Positions 1-12,990 of a stretch of DNA of 64,000 bases are shown in pieces. Source of the DNA: Carposina sasakii (taxonomy: Eukaryota; Arthropoda; Insecta; Lepidoptera; Carposinidae); contig CP053154.1 of NCBI GenBank assembly GCA_014607495.2, forward strand, positions 2,976,001 through 3,040,000, written 5' to 3'. The notes under the pieces are model-generated. The model did no database searches and was not told the DNA's origin. It was given only the letters and a program-made list of their open reading frames with translations. Each line of letters starts with the position of its first letter. Within the stretch, counting starts at the first letter, position 1. The translations under genes and the position numbers were made by a program.

Positions 1-114
1 TAGAGCATAGTCGCCTGACAGAAGCATGTTTGGCGAGTACAAACTTATGACGGCTTGCAGTGCGCCTTCTTATGTGGATTAACATAAATTAAATATCAAA
101 GATTTTATTTAACA

Positions 115-529
<415 letters not shown>

Positions 530-530
<1 letters not shown>

Positions 531-1317
531 AGGTACCATTTTCTAGAAAACTGAGTAATTGTCGCGACAATATTAGATACATAATTATGGAGAATCTAGA
601 GTGTTCCTCTTCTATGCTAGAAAATTGGTTTGTATAGACATGGATAGAGCTACCTATATGTGGTTAGGTGTATTAGTTTCGCCCAAAGGTCGTCAACTGA
701 TATGAGCGGGCCATTCAGCCTAATCTGAATGGATTCGTCGCTCCGCTGGGAATCGGGGCTGAGCTGCACTCATGTGCGAAGGAATCTGGTATATAAATAG
801 ACGGAATAGACGTTTTAGAGTTTGCGAGTATCGTACTTAATAATAAAAGCGGTGATTGGCCAAGGTACCTTCCTGTCAGCGCAGGCTCGATCCTGTCACG
901 AACCTGTACTACATAATTTATTACATAAACGGAATCTATTATTGAAAATTTATCACGTAAAGCTGTTGGTAGGTATTGCACTTGATCTCTCTCTTAGGTA
1001 TGTTACTTATACTATAGAAAATCGACTTTCATAAAAATCAAGGGCCAAAATATAAACCGAAAGGACAAACCAAAATTGACCATTTTACATTTACCTTTCC
1101 AATACACTCAATAAACCAATTAATTCAATTTACAAACTGAAACAATCAAATAATATTTAACATACACTATTATGTCTACAACTGAATTTCCTGAAATATT
1201 AATTAAGCGTTGGTACTGCGATATCGGATATTTATTTCGGGGTTGTCAAATGGTAGAGGTTTGAAATTAATAGCCACACCTTTAAATATATAATTTCTTT
1301 TATTTTTAACTACGTTT
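530..1317. other. Unannotated intergenic DNA
   Basis: No supported gene. A moderately GC-rich patch at 690-900 contains a TATA-like tatataaatag (790-800) but no ORF or second LTR that would make it a retrotransposon end. The rest is AT-rich. Confidence 0.4.
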
Positions 1318-1412
1318 CACTCACCACTGGGTCCACCACCTATGAGGTTCCATTGACCCTCGAATCTGTCAACTCATGATCACGATCACAGACAACTGCA
1401 GTCGCAATAAGA
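1318..1412. repeat. Fragment of foldback-repeat family F
   Basis: Contains a degenerate version of the family F end (ccaccac...ttgaccctcgaatctg... actcatgatcacga). Other copies are at 2203, 13868, 14445 and 42861. Confidence 0.45.
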
Positions 1413-1978
1413 GACTTGGTATATTTTATATTTGTTAAGAAATGTTAATTGTTATTACCAAAAATGGAGTGCTTGTGCCGTAAATTATAATTTATGTAAC
1501 TAGGGACGTATATTGTATTCTGTATAAATAGGTAGATATACGAGTATCTTTCACATGCAAATTCTCAAATTGAATATCGTCGTCAGTACCTACGCAAGCC
1601 TGAAATTAAAACCGAGCCAAAACCCCCGCACTAAGCACCTGGCCATCTCAATGACCGTAAAAATTCACGTTCAATCGTAAAAGTTAAACGTACTCGTAAT
1701 ACAGTGACCGGTCGAAACATAGCGAAAAAGTCGCGCAACAGTCAAACATTCGGCATGGACGGAGAAAATTAAATGGGGCCCTAGTAATAATAAAAATGTG
1801 TGTTGGGAACACAATGGGTGTGCTCCTTCAATTTGGTCTGACCCTCGCCAAATGACCGCGGTCACAGATAATACAGTATCACGGTCAGCGACAATACTTT
1901 CTAGTCCAGCAACCAGCTGTTGTAGGGTTTTTTTTTAGTTGGCGAACGTGGTTTTACCTTTTACATATAGTTATACCC

Positions 1979-2100
1979 AAACATATAGCCACGTCCATTA
2001 TTCTCCAAAGAGGTTGAGCAAAATTTTCCAAATTACAGACCCACTTTTGACCAGTTAGCCTATTAAGTCTCACGTGGTAAGGGGTCAGCCTCGCCCCTTT
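1979..2100. repeat. Repeat family G fragment
   Basis: Shares ccacttttgaccagttagcc, cacgtggtaaggggt and the 'cccattatctccaaagaggttg' type start with the copies at 34765-34975 and, inverted, 59060-59275. No coding content. Confidence 0.5.
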
Positions 2101-2202
2101 AACAAGTTATTCATATAGCTGCCACGTAGGTAACGGTAGTCATCCTGGAGAAAAGAAGCGTGGGTAAGTTCTTAACTTATATACATAGAAATTCTCTATT
2201 GA

Positions 2203-2420
2203 GGGATCGCCCACCACCGGGCCCTATACCCTCCGCTGACCCTCGGATCTGCCGACTCATGATCACGAACACAAGACACTACAGTCGCAACGAGAAGCCA
2301 GATCCAAGCACCTAGCATGCAACCATAAATACATAGCTGCTAATCCGAAAACCAATTAAAATTTTAATCGACATATGTTTCGCCAATACCCGTGGCATCA
2401 TCAGGATTAGTTTTCCATGT
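2203..2420. repeat. Foldback-repeat family F copy
   Basis: Begins gcccaccaccgggcccta, continues with gaccctcggatctg and actcatgatcacg, and ends with catatgtttcgccaata and cgtggcatcatcaggatta. The same order is seen at 13868-14090 and, inverted, at 42921-43180. Confidence 0.55.
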
Positions 2421-4760
2421 TAGTTCTATCTACCGAACAACCACAAAGTTATTCCTAATTATATAAATGTTCGCTCTAAAAAAAAAAAAAATTGAACTTC
2501 CAAATAGCCTGATACAATTCAATACATAGAAATTGTTTACGATATCGCTTGCTATCGTAGAAGCTTAAACCTCTGTATGTTCTTAAATACTGTGTGTGAT
2601 CTATGTAGTTTTGAAAATTTATTAACTTTGTACACTAGTGTAGGGTAGTCTTATCCCATTATTTCTCATTGTAAACTCATATTGCCAGAGATTTAACGTT
2701 TATTTACGGCCAGCTGCCTGCCTTATACCAACCCTCCTCGGGTATATTGCTTAGTTCTATCCAAAAAATGAGCTGTAATAAAAAAAATGAAAATGATTAT
2801 ATTATTTATTTGCTCAAAACAAAACACATCTAGAGAAAATTACTTTTGATATATTGTTACACCAATATACGCAGCCGCTTGTTGCTTGTCTGTGGCACTG
2901 TCAAGTGTCTCTCATTATTAACGGACGTGTGTACGAAGCTCAATATTGCAGAGTTTTTGAGGGAAAGGACATTTCCAAATGAGTTTCGTGAGTAACAATG
3001 TCTTTGTGCAAAGCTTTTATATAAACTTCAATCGCGTTATGTGGTCTGTTATTTTTAAAAATATATTTTTTTACATGGTGAGTCTGGTCCCCGTCCTTCA
3101 GCAATATCATGCACCGTAGGAACCCACCTTAATAATTAATTAATTTAGTCACCAATGTGTACGTTTTATTGTCTATTACTTGTATGTATGCATGTCCCTG
3201 GGACATTGTCTAGATTAAGACCTTCATGTAATTTTATATAGTTTGTAGTGATAATGTTCTGTTATGCATATTTAATTTGAAATAAATAAATATACAAAAA
3301 TGGTGGGGTTATTAACAAAGGGATTATTTTTGGTGTGAATATATTTTTACTGCTTTTAAAAATGGATTTATTCTATTTCCATTAGATTATTTACAAAAAA
3401 ATGATAAAGTTGAGAACTTTATATTAGCCAATAACATTTTACATTAAATCACAACGTTTCAATATTCATATTTTTCCAACTCTGTATTGTTTATTCAAGA
3501 CTAATATACCAACAAAATAATCCACATAAATGGAATAGATAATAACTATTCGCGTCCAGCGTCCGCGTCCTCCGAAACCTCTTTTATCAAGAGCTAATAA
3601 CATAACCAGAATCTCAGTCAATCACTGACCGTAAAAATAACAAGAGAATAATGATAACCTAAAATCGTAATACAATCGTATATTAGCAGCCATATTAAGC
3701 TGCGTACACATGTGTTTTAACGAAGTTGTTAATGTGACCATTGACTAAAATCTGTGACGTCACTAAAATGGCGCGCAATCAGTTAAAACTCTGGAGCGAT
3801 GATTCCACACCCACGTTCAAAAAAATTTTTAGGCATATATATAGGACATAGTTTCCCTTACCTGTCCTTAGAGATAAACTATATTTTAAAAAACCTCTCT
3901 TTATACTGGCGCCTCTGGCGGCGAATTCCCTCGCGACCTCTAAGGCTTCGCGAATCTGCTGGAGACCCGCCTAATAGCCACCTTTAGGTAATTCCAACTG
4001 CCAAAAAATTAAATAAAATACCTACAGATATCAAATGACAGATGTATTTTATATTCAGTTAGCGCTAGTTTAATTCCAATAGTAGTTATTTGCCCATTAT
4101 ATTGATTCCATTTATTTCTGACAATTATATTTTACCATATTCTATAATAATAATTATGCGATTTGATAATTTAGTTCAACTTTATTAAAAATAAACACAA
4201 TTATTTTCATTAGGCACATGCAGCTGATAAAACTCCAGGGAAATTAAATGCTGTAAGTGATTGGAAAATATAAAAAAAAAACTTTTTTAAGCTCAATTTA
4301 AAAACATAGCCTATATTTTTACATTATGTGAACTTCTTCATAAGATTATTTTCTGCTCGTTTCTTCATTACCTTATTAGACAACGTTCAACGCAAAGTTT
4401 TCGTGGAAAAGCTTCAATTTTGATATTTATTTTCTATACTCGTGTTGCTCATTATAAATGTGCCGGGAAACGTGTGCTCATGCCCTTATGTTGCTCATTT
4501 CATATTTTCCTTCTATGAAAAGATACGCAGTCAGGTCACGAACGCTTTTTGGCTTGATGACTTCATGAGGCTAATGATCGGACCTGTTGGTTGAGAAGTT
4601 CCGAGAGCTCGTTAATTTTATTAGGAAAAAAAACTGAGCCAACAAGAGATTGCTTTCTTATCCCGTCATTTATTTGGTAATGTTAGTGGTAGAGTGGAAT
4701 GAATTAGTGACTGATGAAGGACTAACTGTTGCGTTTATTGGCATTTTAGGCATTATTTTT
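2421..4760. other. AT-rich intergenic DNA
   Basis: No ORF of note, no RNA gene and no recognised full element except the short repeat at 2705-2757. Small open frames (e.g. near 3799) have no recognisable product. Confidence 0.4.
2705..2757. repeat. Short repeat shared with 50993-51050 (inverted)
   Basis: The segment tacggccagctgcctgcc ... ctcctcgggtat is matched in inverted orientation at 50993-51050 (atacccgaggagg ... cggccgtaaa). Family unknown. Confidence 0.45.
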
Positions 4761-4764
4761 ATAT

Positions 4765-5165
4765 TCTGATCTCCTTCCGTGCATGTCTTAAGATTCGACT
4801 AAGGGACTCGGGCATTCTCTCAGGCGGTAAGCTAGCAACTTGTAATGCAAAATAAGGCAAAGCTATAACAGCTGTGCTAAACATAGACATCGACCCCCTT
4901 ATTACCTAACTAGCAAAAGCAAAGCGATAGCGAAAATTGTACAAAAGTCGCTGATTGCTTGTCAAATTCGTATTACGTTAAATGAATTTCAAATGAACTT
5001 TGACGTTTCATGGCGAATATTGTACAATTTTCGCTATCGCTTTGCTTCGGCTTTGCTTTTGCTTTTACGTAATCAGGGGCCCGAACTCCCTTATAATCTT
5101 GCAGTTCTGGCTTCCCCATTTAGGAACGCAGCCTATGTACGCATTTGACACCTCTATTCATACAC
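4765..5165. repeat. Repeat family A copy split by a MITE
   Basis: The left part (gatctccttccgtgcatgtc ... ggcggtaagctagcaacttg) and right part (ataatcttgcagttctggct tccccatt) belong to one abundant short element with at least eight other copies here. A palindromic MITE (4894-5080) interrupts it. Mechanism of spread unknown: SINE-like or MITE-like. Confidence 0.55.
4894..5080. mobile_element. Palindromic MITE C
   Basis: Long inverted arms: gcaaagcgatagcgaaaatt near the left and its complement aattttcgctatcgctttgc near the right, with outer ends CCCCCTTATTACC / ACGTAATCAGGGG. About 187 bp. A second copy is at 55040-55316. No coding capacity; it must use another element's transposase. Confidence 0.75.
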
Positions 5166-6302
5166 ACATGCATTTTCCTTTGATTTTGTATTAATACAAC
5201 AAGCTTTTTGTCACTAGTCAATAGAAATAAACAAACATTCCATAAATACATCAAGGCCTGCAAACGATAATCGCACCCAAAGTCATATTTCTCGCAACTT
5301 AATTACAGCGAAGTGAGAAGGTAACGAAACACAATTTATTTGGTGCTCAGCGGAGGGCACAGTATGTAAATTTAGTATGGAATAATTTAGTTTGAAATAA
5401 TCGGTGAGCCTAAAAATGTGAGCCTAAAAATCGTGTTGTTGCGTGACAACCACTCGGTCGCCGGACCGAAAGCGTGATGCCTGCTGCGGAAATGGTAATT
5501 TTTTTTTTGAGTTCTCAAAAGATTTTACTAACACCTTTCTGGCTGAGTGACGTGATTTTAGTACTGATTCTAATTAATAACAACGTTATTTATGACGTAT
5601 GTTTTAGGGATTTTGTTGCCTATTTTTAGTCTTGTATTAAAAAATCTGTTATGAAGGAAGTAGGAATAGATTTTTCCTTTCAAATTCGTTTAGTATAATT
5701 GAAGAACATATTATATCGAGTGTATATTCTAACATCCACATTCCCCTGACTATGTTTACAGGTCACGCATTCTATTTAGTACCTCTCCAAACATTTATTT
5801 ACGATTAGTACGTACTTAAGCCAAATCTCGATCGTGAGACCTTTGTATATGGTCCCTTATTTATGTGACAGCAAACCCATAAGATCAGAATGTGTACCTA
5901 TATGTAGGTATAGTGCGATTCACCAAATAGCTTCTTTGTGCGATAGCGCCAGTTGCTTTGTACATGACTACGTCATGATCGTCTATATACAAATGTTAGA
6001 TTATTATTATTATGATTCTATATTACAATATGGATCGAATTGATAAAAGAGATATTAATCATTCATAGCACTTGAGTAGCGCTGACGTCTAATTATAAAA
6101 TACCTTACAACTGAAAAGCTATGTTGTAGCCAACCAATGGCGAGAAACGCGAGTAGGTAAGTACCTAAGCAAGTGCTTTCAGCAAAATACATCGCGTGAG
6201 CGAGTTAAAGATCCAACTATACGATAGCATCTTAATTGGCCTTATTATTAAAACATATTTTCACCACTATGACGTCCAAAATTAAAAAGTGGAACACTTA
6301 TA
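5166..6302. other. Unannotated intergenic DNA
   Basis: No supported gene. Open frames at 5834-6043 have no recognisable motif. A short run of TTA repeats lies at 6001-6012. Confidence 0.4.
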
Positions 6303-6686
6303 CAGGTTGTTTTTTTGTCGTCAATGTTTCCAAATACTATGCATCCTCCTCATCATCACGAATTTTTCTCCATGGAAGCATACCTGAAGTGTCTGATTTT
6401 CAATATCAATATTTATGTACAAATTTAAGTATGGCATGTTTTTTTGCAGAAATGCACGTAGACGCGTAACAACCTTGTTTTTTTAAAAAAACATGTCCTT
6501 TTAAAAAAACCAACGTAAACATTGGAGACCCTCCTCACCATAAGACGCGCCACCAGTTCAGTAAAAACTAATTGTCAAAAAAATTTAAATTGGTTTCCAG
6601 CTATTTATTTGGTTTAAAATTACTTTATTCGATGTGTAGAATAGGTACGTACCCCTCTTAAATGGTGGTAACGAAAAAGCACCCTG
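6303..6686 (-). mobile_element. MITE with CAGGGTG-type ends, old copy
   Basis: Starts CAGGTTGTTTTTTTG after TA and ends AAGCACCCTG before TA, so TA flanks both ends. Internal landmarks shared with the 62690 copy include ttctccatggaagcatacct. Many substitutions mark it as the oldest copy of five here. Confidence 0.6.
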
Positions 6687-6779
6687 TATATACTTACTAG
6701 GTAATGACACGCCCTTGATTTGCAACATTACATACTATACAGGTTTTACTAAGTGCTAAATATGTCACCAATTTGATCG

Positions 6780-7032
6780 GTGAAAGTCCGGCGAGGTCTT
6801 CCCCTTCCAACCCTTCCATCCACTCTTCCGTTGTATACTTTCTTTCTTGGCTTTGTTGGTGAAATTCTAAAGAAAGGTCGTGTCAAGAGTAGTCTAAACC
6901 GACGAGCGTGCATGAAGAATATCATGAAAGTAGATGAAGCGAAAGAGGTGTGTCAGGATCGTAGCAAATGGAGATCCGTGATCTCTGCCTACCCCTCCGG
7001 GAAAGAGGCGTGATTATGTATGTATGTATGTA
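6780..7032 (+). mobile_element. 3' end of an RTE-type LINE
   Basis: The reading frame ending at 7013 codes for EVCQDRSKWRSVISAYPSG then KEA-stop, the kind of C-terminus (C-x-DR-x-W) found at the end of RTE/BovB-type ORF2. The stop is followed at once by ATGT repeats, an RTE-like simple tail. 5' truncated; upstream residues are not recognisable. Confidence 0.55.
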
Positions 7033-7704
7033 AATATGTCACAATCAACTACGTGATTTTAAAATAGTTGATTTAGATCTAAAGAAAGATTATTTATTTA
7101 TTATTTTTAAATAACAGTATAATAATATACCCACTCATACACACACAATCAAAATTTTTCAAGCCATCTTTGTGTTTTAGCAATACTGATTTTTGTATAC
7201 CAGTATTTACTATTCAGAAACGTTGCTTTATTCAAATAGAATAGTGCGACAATCTAAAGTTTCTCCATCTAACATAGCGAGAATGGCTGAAGCTTGTTCC
7301 TAAAGTCTCCTTAATTCACCAGTACACGGCAATGCTATTTCCTGGCCTTGTGTTTAATTTTGAGAGCACTCAAAATTGTTTTATTTCAAAAATGTTTCTG
7401 GGATATCACCAATAACAATGAGATACATTGAAAAACGAAGCGATTTTTGTCAGGGTATTATGTCCGTGCACGTTATTATTGTATTGCAGTTATAGAAACA
7501 GTAGATGCGCTGTACTTACCTGTTTTCATTGTATAAACAGCAACTAATGGCCAATTTAAAACCTATAAATCAATAATAAAGTTGTTTTTTTTTAACACTG
7601 TATAAAAACAATTATTGATGATTACAAGATTGTGATATGTTAGATACAGATGATACAAATCTCAGATATGCAAGAAAGATTAGTTATTATAATTAGCTCT
7701 TAGT

Positions 7705-7896
7705 AAGTTTGACGTGCCCAGCAGCGCCTCCCGTACTGACAACATAGTCCGAAAATCACACTGCGGTCACCAACCCGCCTGCCCAGCGTGGTGACTATGG
7801 GCAAAACCCTCTTGTGGCAGTAGCCTTTTGGCATATCCTGGGGGAGGCCTACGTCCAGCAGTGGACTGCAATAGGCTGAAGAAGAAGAAGAAGAAG
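7705..7896. repeat. Repeat family H copy with (GAA)n end
   Basis: Contains tcaccaacccgcctgcccag, gtggtgactatgggcaaaa, ggaggcctacgtccagcagt and ends in a GAA run (7876-7895). Matched at 49900-50093 and inverted at 37022-37172. Open frames across it are repeat-derived. Confidence 0.6.
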
Positions 7897-10800
7897 TTTG
7901 ACGTGCACCTTCTGATATATCCAACTATCATTATAAATTAGATTGGTTGGAATTTTTCCCAAAATCCCATTGATTAGTAACACCATTAAATTACCGTGGG
8001 ATAAATATAGGTAATTCGAATGATATTATCATTGTACCCATACAATTATATGTGTATATAATGAATCCTAGATTCATTATATACAAATATGTATGTGGAA
8101 ACATATTAATGGTTTTAGTTATTTTACAAGCTACTATTTTAGTGTGTACACTGTTTGTTTTCGGAAATAATGATAAAATAAAATACATTATTACTCTTAC
8201 AGCATGGATAGGAATAGAGTAGTGCTCACACCATGCCTATTATAAAATAGAAGCGTAGTCACTTGTACAAAATTGTCTAGGAGCAGTAAGATAAAACTAT
8301 TTCCATTTCATTCAGCCACCAAGCAGTAAATAAAGTAACCGTCTCTCTCGTCGCGCCGCAGTCATAACTCAATGAAAACTTTAGTCAAAGCTGCATGACT
8401 TGTTTATCCACTCGGGTCTGACGTTTCCATATTGAGTGAAATTTTCTTTTTGGATTGTCTATTGCGACTCAATATTCCATATTTTGTTTTCAATGTATTT
8501 TTAGTTTCAAAAAATACTTTGTGCTGAACAATGATGCATAAAATCATGCAGATTTTAGTAGCTCCATATTATTATAGCATACATTTTCGTCCTTATAAAC
8601 AGTATTTCATTGTGCTGCTAAATAAGGGCGACCACGTGTTATCACAACGCCGCCCACCTGCCTTAGGGGACCTTAATTAACTGCTATCTTGCACAATTCT
8701 GGCATAAGAGAGTTTAGTTAAATAAACATCCACCTACAACAAGCAATCATTAGGTTTGAGGGATTCCAGGCAGAATTACTTAAAATAAAATTTAACCTTT
8801 GTGTATAATAGGAAAGATCAGATAGCCCAAAACACACCCAAATCTATTTAAAATCTTGTTCAAAATAAACTATAGCAATAAGCTTTATTCAGCCAGATAA
8901 AATCTCTGATAATTTGAACATCATTTTGTACTGTCTCAAAATAATAGGCACCCTCACGAAGATTAGATTCATTAAAATTTTATAGGTTCTGTGATTTGCG
9001 ACAAGTAATAAAGATAAATAGTGACTTTCTTTAATCATTATAAGCTTGAAACTAAGGAAAGTTTACAATATTAACAGAGTAAAAATGGAGAGGCACATAA
9101 ACAAGGCTCTCCGGCATGACCACCTGCGCCTGCACGCGGCCGGGTTTAATTAACAGCGGTCTTGGAACGATACTGGAGACGACATTTCTGTTTCTCATCA
9201 TCATTATATAGACATGGTTGAGTTCATAAAATGGGTACCTAGAACAAGCGTAGAATTATAAAAGAGTTCCCACATAGCAGGGACAGGATATAAGGATCGA
9301 TAACTCGCATCTTTTACTATAAAATATGATAATCACAGGATTTTATCGATTTGGTGATTCGATCGAGTAAACGGAATTACTGCATAGATACCTCAGCTCG
9401 ATGTTTTTCGACTGTGTCTGCATTTTTTATCGGGCAAGTCAAACAAAATTGAAAGAAAAAACTAGACCTTTAAAAATCATTATGATGGGTTATACAAGTA
9501 TACACTTTGGTTCAGCTTTAAATGTATGTATCATACGGCGGCGATCAACGGTTTCCAGACCCAAAAAGGTTTCTGTATGAAAGAGGACTTATAATTAGGT
9601 AACATAACGTGTTGTGATTTTAAAAAACTCATACATATTCGCGTCATACATTTTGATTGAGTCATTCTAATTATTTCCTTAAACGATCTAGCAACTTTAA
9701 TCTCTTCCATCTTCACGTACATCCGTGTATCCGCTCAAGGAAGGCACCGCTCACAATCTTAGGCCCGCTCCCTTAATTGTATTTAGTCAATTAGCATACG
9801 AAATTTCATTTAAGGCTCCAGTAATTACTCACGTTACGTAGTAGCGTTATTAGAACGTCTATTATGTACTATTGAGTTTAAATTCTATTGTGTTTTCGGA
9901 GGTATATTAGGGAGTTTCTAAAGGAGTGTCGTTGACAAGCGTGAGTGAAGGTTAAAATGAAGTTAATTGTGAAGTTTGATTATAAAGTGTGATTGTAATC
10001 AGTGATTCTTTGGATAATATATACGAGTAAACGATAAGCGGAACCAAATACTTATGAGTAGCAGATATGTAGTTTAACTACATCAGAGGGCAATGAAGGT
10101 GTGTGATTAAAAATCATAGAAAAATTTGATTTGTTTTAAAGCCGCTTGGGGGGTGTCAATGGGAGCAGAACAGCAGAGCAATAATAACCATGTTGTGCGT
10201 TCTCAGCTCATCTGATGTGATCTTCAGATGGTATCTTGATCTGACAATTTCTGACCTTTATTTGATAAAACATACAGTTTATACATGGTCGCATTAACTG
10301 GGGATTTCAGCTGACGCGTGCTGTTGCTACACACGCACGTACATATTATTATCAATACGACGTGATGGCGAACTGATTCACAGACACGTAACAATTTAAA
10401 ATCTTTCAAATATCACTATAAATAACAAAAATCATTAAGGTTTCATTATGATTCTACAGAACTTTATAGGTATGTCGGTAATAAAATGAAGTGTAATGGA
10501 GTAGTTATGAAAATACTGTAGATTATGTAAGATAAGAAAAGAAAATACTACCTCTCTGGATACATAGCACCGGAGTCATCTAACGTAGATTCATATACAC
10601 CTAAGTTAGTTTATATAAAAGAATTCGCCCATTAGTTGCACACACAGCTATATATATCTCCATCTGTCTTATAAACCAGACTCGCACTATTCTCTGCACA
10701 AAACTATTGCGGTGGAGTAAGATAACAAAATTACTCTTAGATACAGAAGTTGGTACAGTGCTTAAGTGAAATGGAATACAATTAGTCCAATAGCTAAGTT

Positions 10801-11040
10801 TAGTAGCAGGACTCGGAATTTATCGCTAATTGTTGTTTGATACGCCGTCTTGTCCCTTTTAGTTTTAAAGTTTGTTTTGTACTGATTTTTAATGAAAACT
10901 TGATATTTTGCTGTGTAAATTGTGGATTGTTGATACTGTTTAAAATTTCGGTGTATTGTTAGATAAAAAATTTAGAATATAAAAAATTTGTTTTAACTAA
11001 CAAAATATGATAAAATTATTAATATAGAAATGAAAAAAAT
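7897..11040. other. Intergenic DNA
   Basis: No gene supported. Two GC-richer patches (8625-8703 and 9105-9178) share a loose core, ttaattaac followed by gc..tcttg and ctgg, and could be diverged copies of one element or regulatory DNA. The ORF at 9531-9722 shows no motif. Confidence 0.35.
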
Positions 11041-11043
11041 TCT

Positions 11044-11115
11044 TCTCCCGAGTGGGAATCGAACCCACGACCTCTGCATACCGTTCTAGTGCTCTAACCA
11101 CTGAGCTACCGGGTC
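11044..11115 (-). repeat. tRNA-derived sequence (pseudo-tRNA or SINE head)
   Basis: The minus strand reads GACCCGGTAGCTCAGTGG, a good A box, and has the T arm GTGGG-TTCGATT-CCCAC, a good B box. The acceptor stem pairs at only 5 of 7 positions, and the expected anticodon stem (CTAGA / GCAGA) does not pair and lacks U33. It is therefore not a working tRNA, but Pol III promoter boxes remain. Confidence 0.6.
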
Positions 11116-11812
11116 AATTACTCGGATGACGAATTTTACCATCTCTTTTCTAAATTACATATTGACAACGTTATTTTTCATCCCGATAGCTATACACTAG
11201 CCAAATCCCGGCAAACAAAGCTGAATACCTCAGCACAATGTTTTTTAACGAAATATTGTAAAAAGTTAAACAAGAAAATTATTTTTTTATTCAAACAATA
11301 CAATATTTTACGTTTAGATCCTTGATACGAGTATGTTGAACTAAAGTACCAAATGATGTGCAAAGTACCAAAGGAATGTGCTGTAGGTACATGGCCCCAC
11401 TCTACACCTACGCGTTATCCCCGAATCAGCTCACATGATGTCTTCCTTTTTTTAATATCAACAGAAGGAAACATCGTACGTATACCCGATAGACACCATT
11501 TTATATCTAGCCAAAGATTATTATTAACGGTCTTAATAAAATATATACATTATATAGATATACCTATTATATAACTAGAAAAATAATGTTACAATCTTAT
11601 GACGAGAAGTTGCTAAGACCAGAAGTAATCTCCAATCCAAGGAGACTAATGGCAACTCCTTGTTTAAGTCAGAAGTGGTTACTTGAATAATTAACGCTCT
11701 GGCGACAAAGGACGAGACATGGATAGCCACAGGGAATCAGTAATTTGGATTTTATTTTATAATGTATTGCGGTTTAAGGGGGAATAAGCTCTATTTCATT
11801 CATTTCTGTCAG

Positions 11813-12190
11813 GTCTGGTCTCCGTTCTATGCTAATAACTCTTCACGTATAGAGAGTATCCAACGCGCATTTACCCGCCACTTGACGTTTATATCGCCCA
11901 ATATCTCCCACAGATGTCCTTATGATCGAAGGCTAAAGTTTTTTGGGATGCAGAGATTGCACAACAGACGTTTATCTCATGACGTAATCCTATTGCTAAA
12001 ATTGATTGGTGGTCAAATCGACTGCAGTGATTTATTGCGTGATATCCACATCTCTGTTCCTCGTTCCCGTCCACGCTTTCAGGTCAAGTCACTGTTCCAC
12101 ATCCCTCCCTCTAGGATAAATTTGGGGTCGTCCTGTCCGATAAAAAGACTGTGCAGTAGGTGTCATGGGAATCGACTGCAGTCCACATTT
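11813..12190 (+). pseudogene. Jockey-like LINE ORF2 C-terminal fragment
   Basis: The frame gives VWSPFYANNSSRIESIQRAF then a leucine-rich RRLKFFGMQRLHNRRL segment and LLRDIHISVPR, matching the post-RT region of Jockey-clade ORF2 (VWSPYY..., RR..F..L..L..RR). Only about 125 residues survive; both ends are lost, and the following kilobase is scrambled repeat. Confidence 0.7.
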
Positions 12191-12990
12191 GGTGATATCC
12201 ACTCCTATGCCTGATTTGGCAACTAACCTTTATTGTATGCAGTGACACAGATGGTGTAGTCTGTTCTCGTTCGTCCATGTTGATCGGACAACACTGGTTA
12301 GAGGTCAGATAAATATGCAAATACTTGTGCACAATGTATTTCCAAACATAGTGTCCAACTAATGCTTAACATGAAGACTGTGCAGTAGCGCTAAATCTTG
12401 TCATGGGAATCTGGTCCAATAAAACTGTATGGACATTGGCGAACACAATCGGATATGTCACCTTAACAATCTGTTATGAGGATTGCTAAGCCGATTCATG
12501 TTAAATGTTGGGTAGTGTACTATAGTGGGGGTTTCTTAGCAGTAAGTTAGCAAAGTAACTGTAGACATGATTTACGATAACCACTCATTCATTAGTATTG
12601 GCCCTTACGCTTCGGGTTGCGGGCATTTTTACTTTTGTACAATGTTACCAATCTGGGTGAGCTTGTTTCATCCTGTAAGTAGCTCCTATGCTGATCAACT
12701 AACCTTGTATCAGTGATACAGATGGTGTAGGTCATACATATAGTAGTCGCCCTCGCCGGGCGAGCTGCTTTCATGAAACACGACTCCACTAATGGCTGTC
12801 TGTAGATCCACCTGGGCACGTACCATCACGATTTTTTGTTGTATTGTAATTATGGGAATGCTGTGCTCTTAATGTATGTTCTGTACATACTGTTCAAGTA
12901 TTGGCTGTAACAATAAATAAATATCCTGATGGCAACTAACCTTTATTGTTGCAGTGAGATGGTGTAGTCATAATATATAGTAGTTGATAT
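12150..12990. repeat. Mosaic of short collinear duplicate blocks
   Basis: Blocks of 12-25 bp here recur in the same order, spaced further apart, in 13180-15045 (for example tgctaagccgattcatgtta, gcaaagtaactgta, acgcttcgg.ttgcgggc). The module cagatggtgtag with aactaacctt also occurs three times inside it (12225, 12698, 12935). An aacaataaataaata LINE-like 3' end is at 12908-12922. Confidence 0.6.

Noticed and set aside
7700..7924. 74-codon ORF with GRRVGDRSVIFGLCCQ
   Set aside because: The same peptide appears from the copies at 37022 and 49900; it is repeat family H, not a gene.
11044..11115. Functional tRNA gene
   Set aside because: The anticodon stem does not pair and U33 is missing.
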